DNA from: Rikenella microfusus
Lineage (GTDB): Bacteria; Bacteroidota; Bacteroidia; Bacteroidales; Tenuifilaceae
Length of the DNA stretch: 64,000 nt
Assembly (NCBI GenBank): GCA_020722565.1
Contig: DYKO01000008.1
Location: forward strand, 83,967-147,966
Direction of reading: 5' to 3'
Shown here: positions 63,623 through 64,000 of the stretch, one piece after another
Layout: each line of letters starts with the position of its first letter
Position numbering within the stretch: the first letter of the stretch is position 1
Translations under genes and position numbers: made by a program
Notes under the pieces: generated by a model
What the model saw: only the letters and a program-made list of their open reading frames with translations
The model's database searches: none
Told to the model about the DNA's origin: nothing

Positions 63623-64000
63623 ATGGAAAAAGAGAGGTCGGTATTTGTTCCCCGCAAAACCATGCAATGTCATGGAAAACTCTTGACCATTGACAAACCA
63701 ATGGTTATGGGCATTATCAATGTTACCCCCGATTCGTTCTTTTCTGGTAGCCGGCATCGGTTTTCGTACTCCATAGCTCGAAAGGCCTGCCAAATGATTG
63801 AGGATGGAGCAAACATTATTGACGTTGGGGCATGCTCTACTCGGCCGGGTGCAAAACCCATTAACGAAAACGAAGAACTACGACGGTTGACCAAAGCCCT
63901 GAACACCATTCGGATAAAACTTCCTGATGCAGTAGTATCGGTTGACACCTTTAGGGCATCGGTGGCCCGAAGAGTTGTGCAGGATTTCCGTGTTGATATC
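63623..64000 (+). CDS. folP: Dihydropteroate synthase, 5' part (cut by window end)
   Basis: 126 codons from ATG 63623 to the last base of the window, still open. The N-terminal signature MGIINVTPDSFF and the pterin-binding segment IIDVGACSTRPGA are typical of folate DHPS, followed by VVSVDTFRA. It condenses p-aminobenzoate with 6-hydroxymethyl-7,8-dihydropterin pyrophosphate in folate synthesis. About half of the ~280-residue protein is present. Confidence 0.95.
   Translation, partial: MEKERSVFVPRKTMQCHGKLLTIDKPMVMGIINVTPDSFFSGSRHRFSYSIARKACQMIEDGANIIDVGACSTRPGAKPINENEELRRLTKALNTIRIKLPDAVVSVDTFRASVARRVVQDFRVDI

Overview
The window looks like a chromosome segment of a Bacteroidota bacterium, probably in the Bacteroidales/Marinilabiliales neighbourhood. 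Reasons: promoters of the TTTG-N17-19-TAnnTTTG type, a Por-type (T9SS) C-terminal sorting domain, an S46 dipeptidyl-peptidase, LptD/OstA, MlaD, DUF4293 and SiaC families, Y_Y_Y-propeller histidine kinase plus LytTR regulator, and little sign of Shine-Dalgarno sequences. Base composition is AT-rich. A rubredoxin and a catabolic-type ornithine carbamoyltransferase/carbamate kinase pair fit an anaerobic or microaerobic life, but that is inference.

Layout. 1-675: two tRNA-Leu genes (anticodons CAG and GAG). Each is preceded by tandem ~106-107 bp repeats carrying a truncated copy of the tRNA 5' end that runs into a hairpin instead of a full tRNA. This is the most unusual structure here. 700-1432: a broken metallo-beta-lactamase-fold gene. 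1836-12285: a GH3/beta-lactamase fusion, a tricorn-type protease, a small winged-helix protein, xerD, pyruvate kinase and a TPR protein. 12286-13166 is an 881-bp gene-free stretch. 13167-21842: an NlpC/P60 peptidase, a Nudix hydrolase, and a leftward cluster ftsK-lolA-cysC-cysD-cysN (DNA translocation, lipoprotein transport, sulfate activation to PAPS). 22072-33385: carbamate kinase and ornithine carbamoyltransferase, RRM protein, acylphosphatase, TatD, TcdA, CapA, an M16 peptidase and a nucleoside phosphorylase. 33613-34814: promoter, rpsF-rpsR-rplI and terminator. 34832-41989: RidA, LptD, amidase, MlaD and DnaA, mostly envelope functions. 42179-50791: a TPR/PP2C signalling protein, CysQ (which clears the PAP left after PAPS use), a dipeptidase, rubredoxin, a tightly overlapping trio (secreted YD-like protein, VTC domain protein, DUF4956 membrane protein), SiaC and a C1 peptidase. 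50862-58500: a histidine kinase/LytTR pair, then a disrupted, T9SS-tagged M6 metalloprotease gene. 58860-64000: an OsmC gene with a PerR-like operator, a DPP7-like S46 peptidase, a DoxX/MauE-type membrane protein, thymidylate kinase, and the start of folP, cut by the window edge.

Three real genes shorter than 60 codons were found by reading intergenic sequence: a 59-aa winged-helix protein, a 51-aa rubredoxin and a possible 39-aa membrane protein. Two genes (MBL-fold hydrolase and M6 protease) each carry one in-frame stop plus one frameshift in an A-run. No CRISPR array, rRNA operon, prophage or complete insertion sequence was seen.
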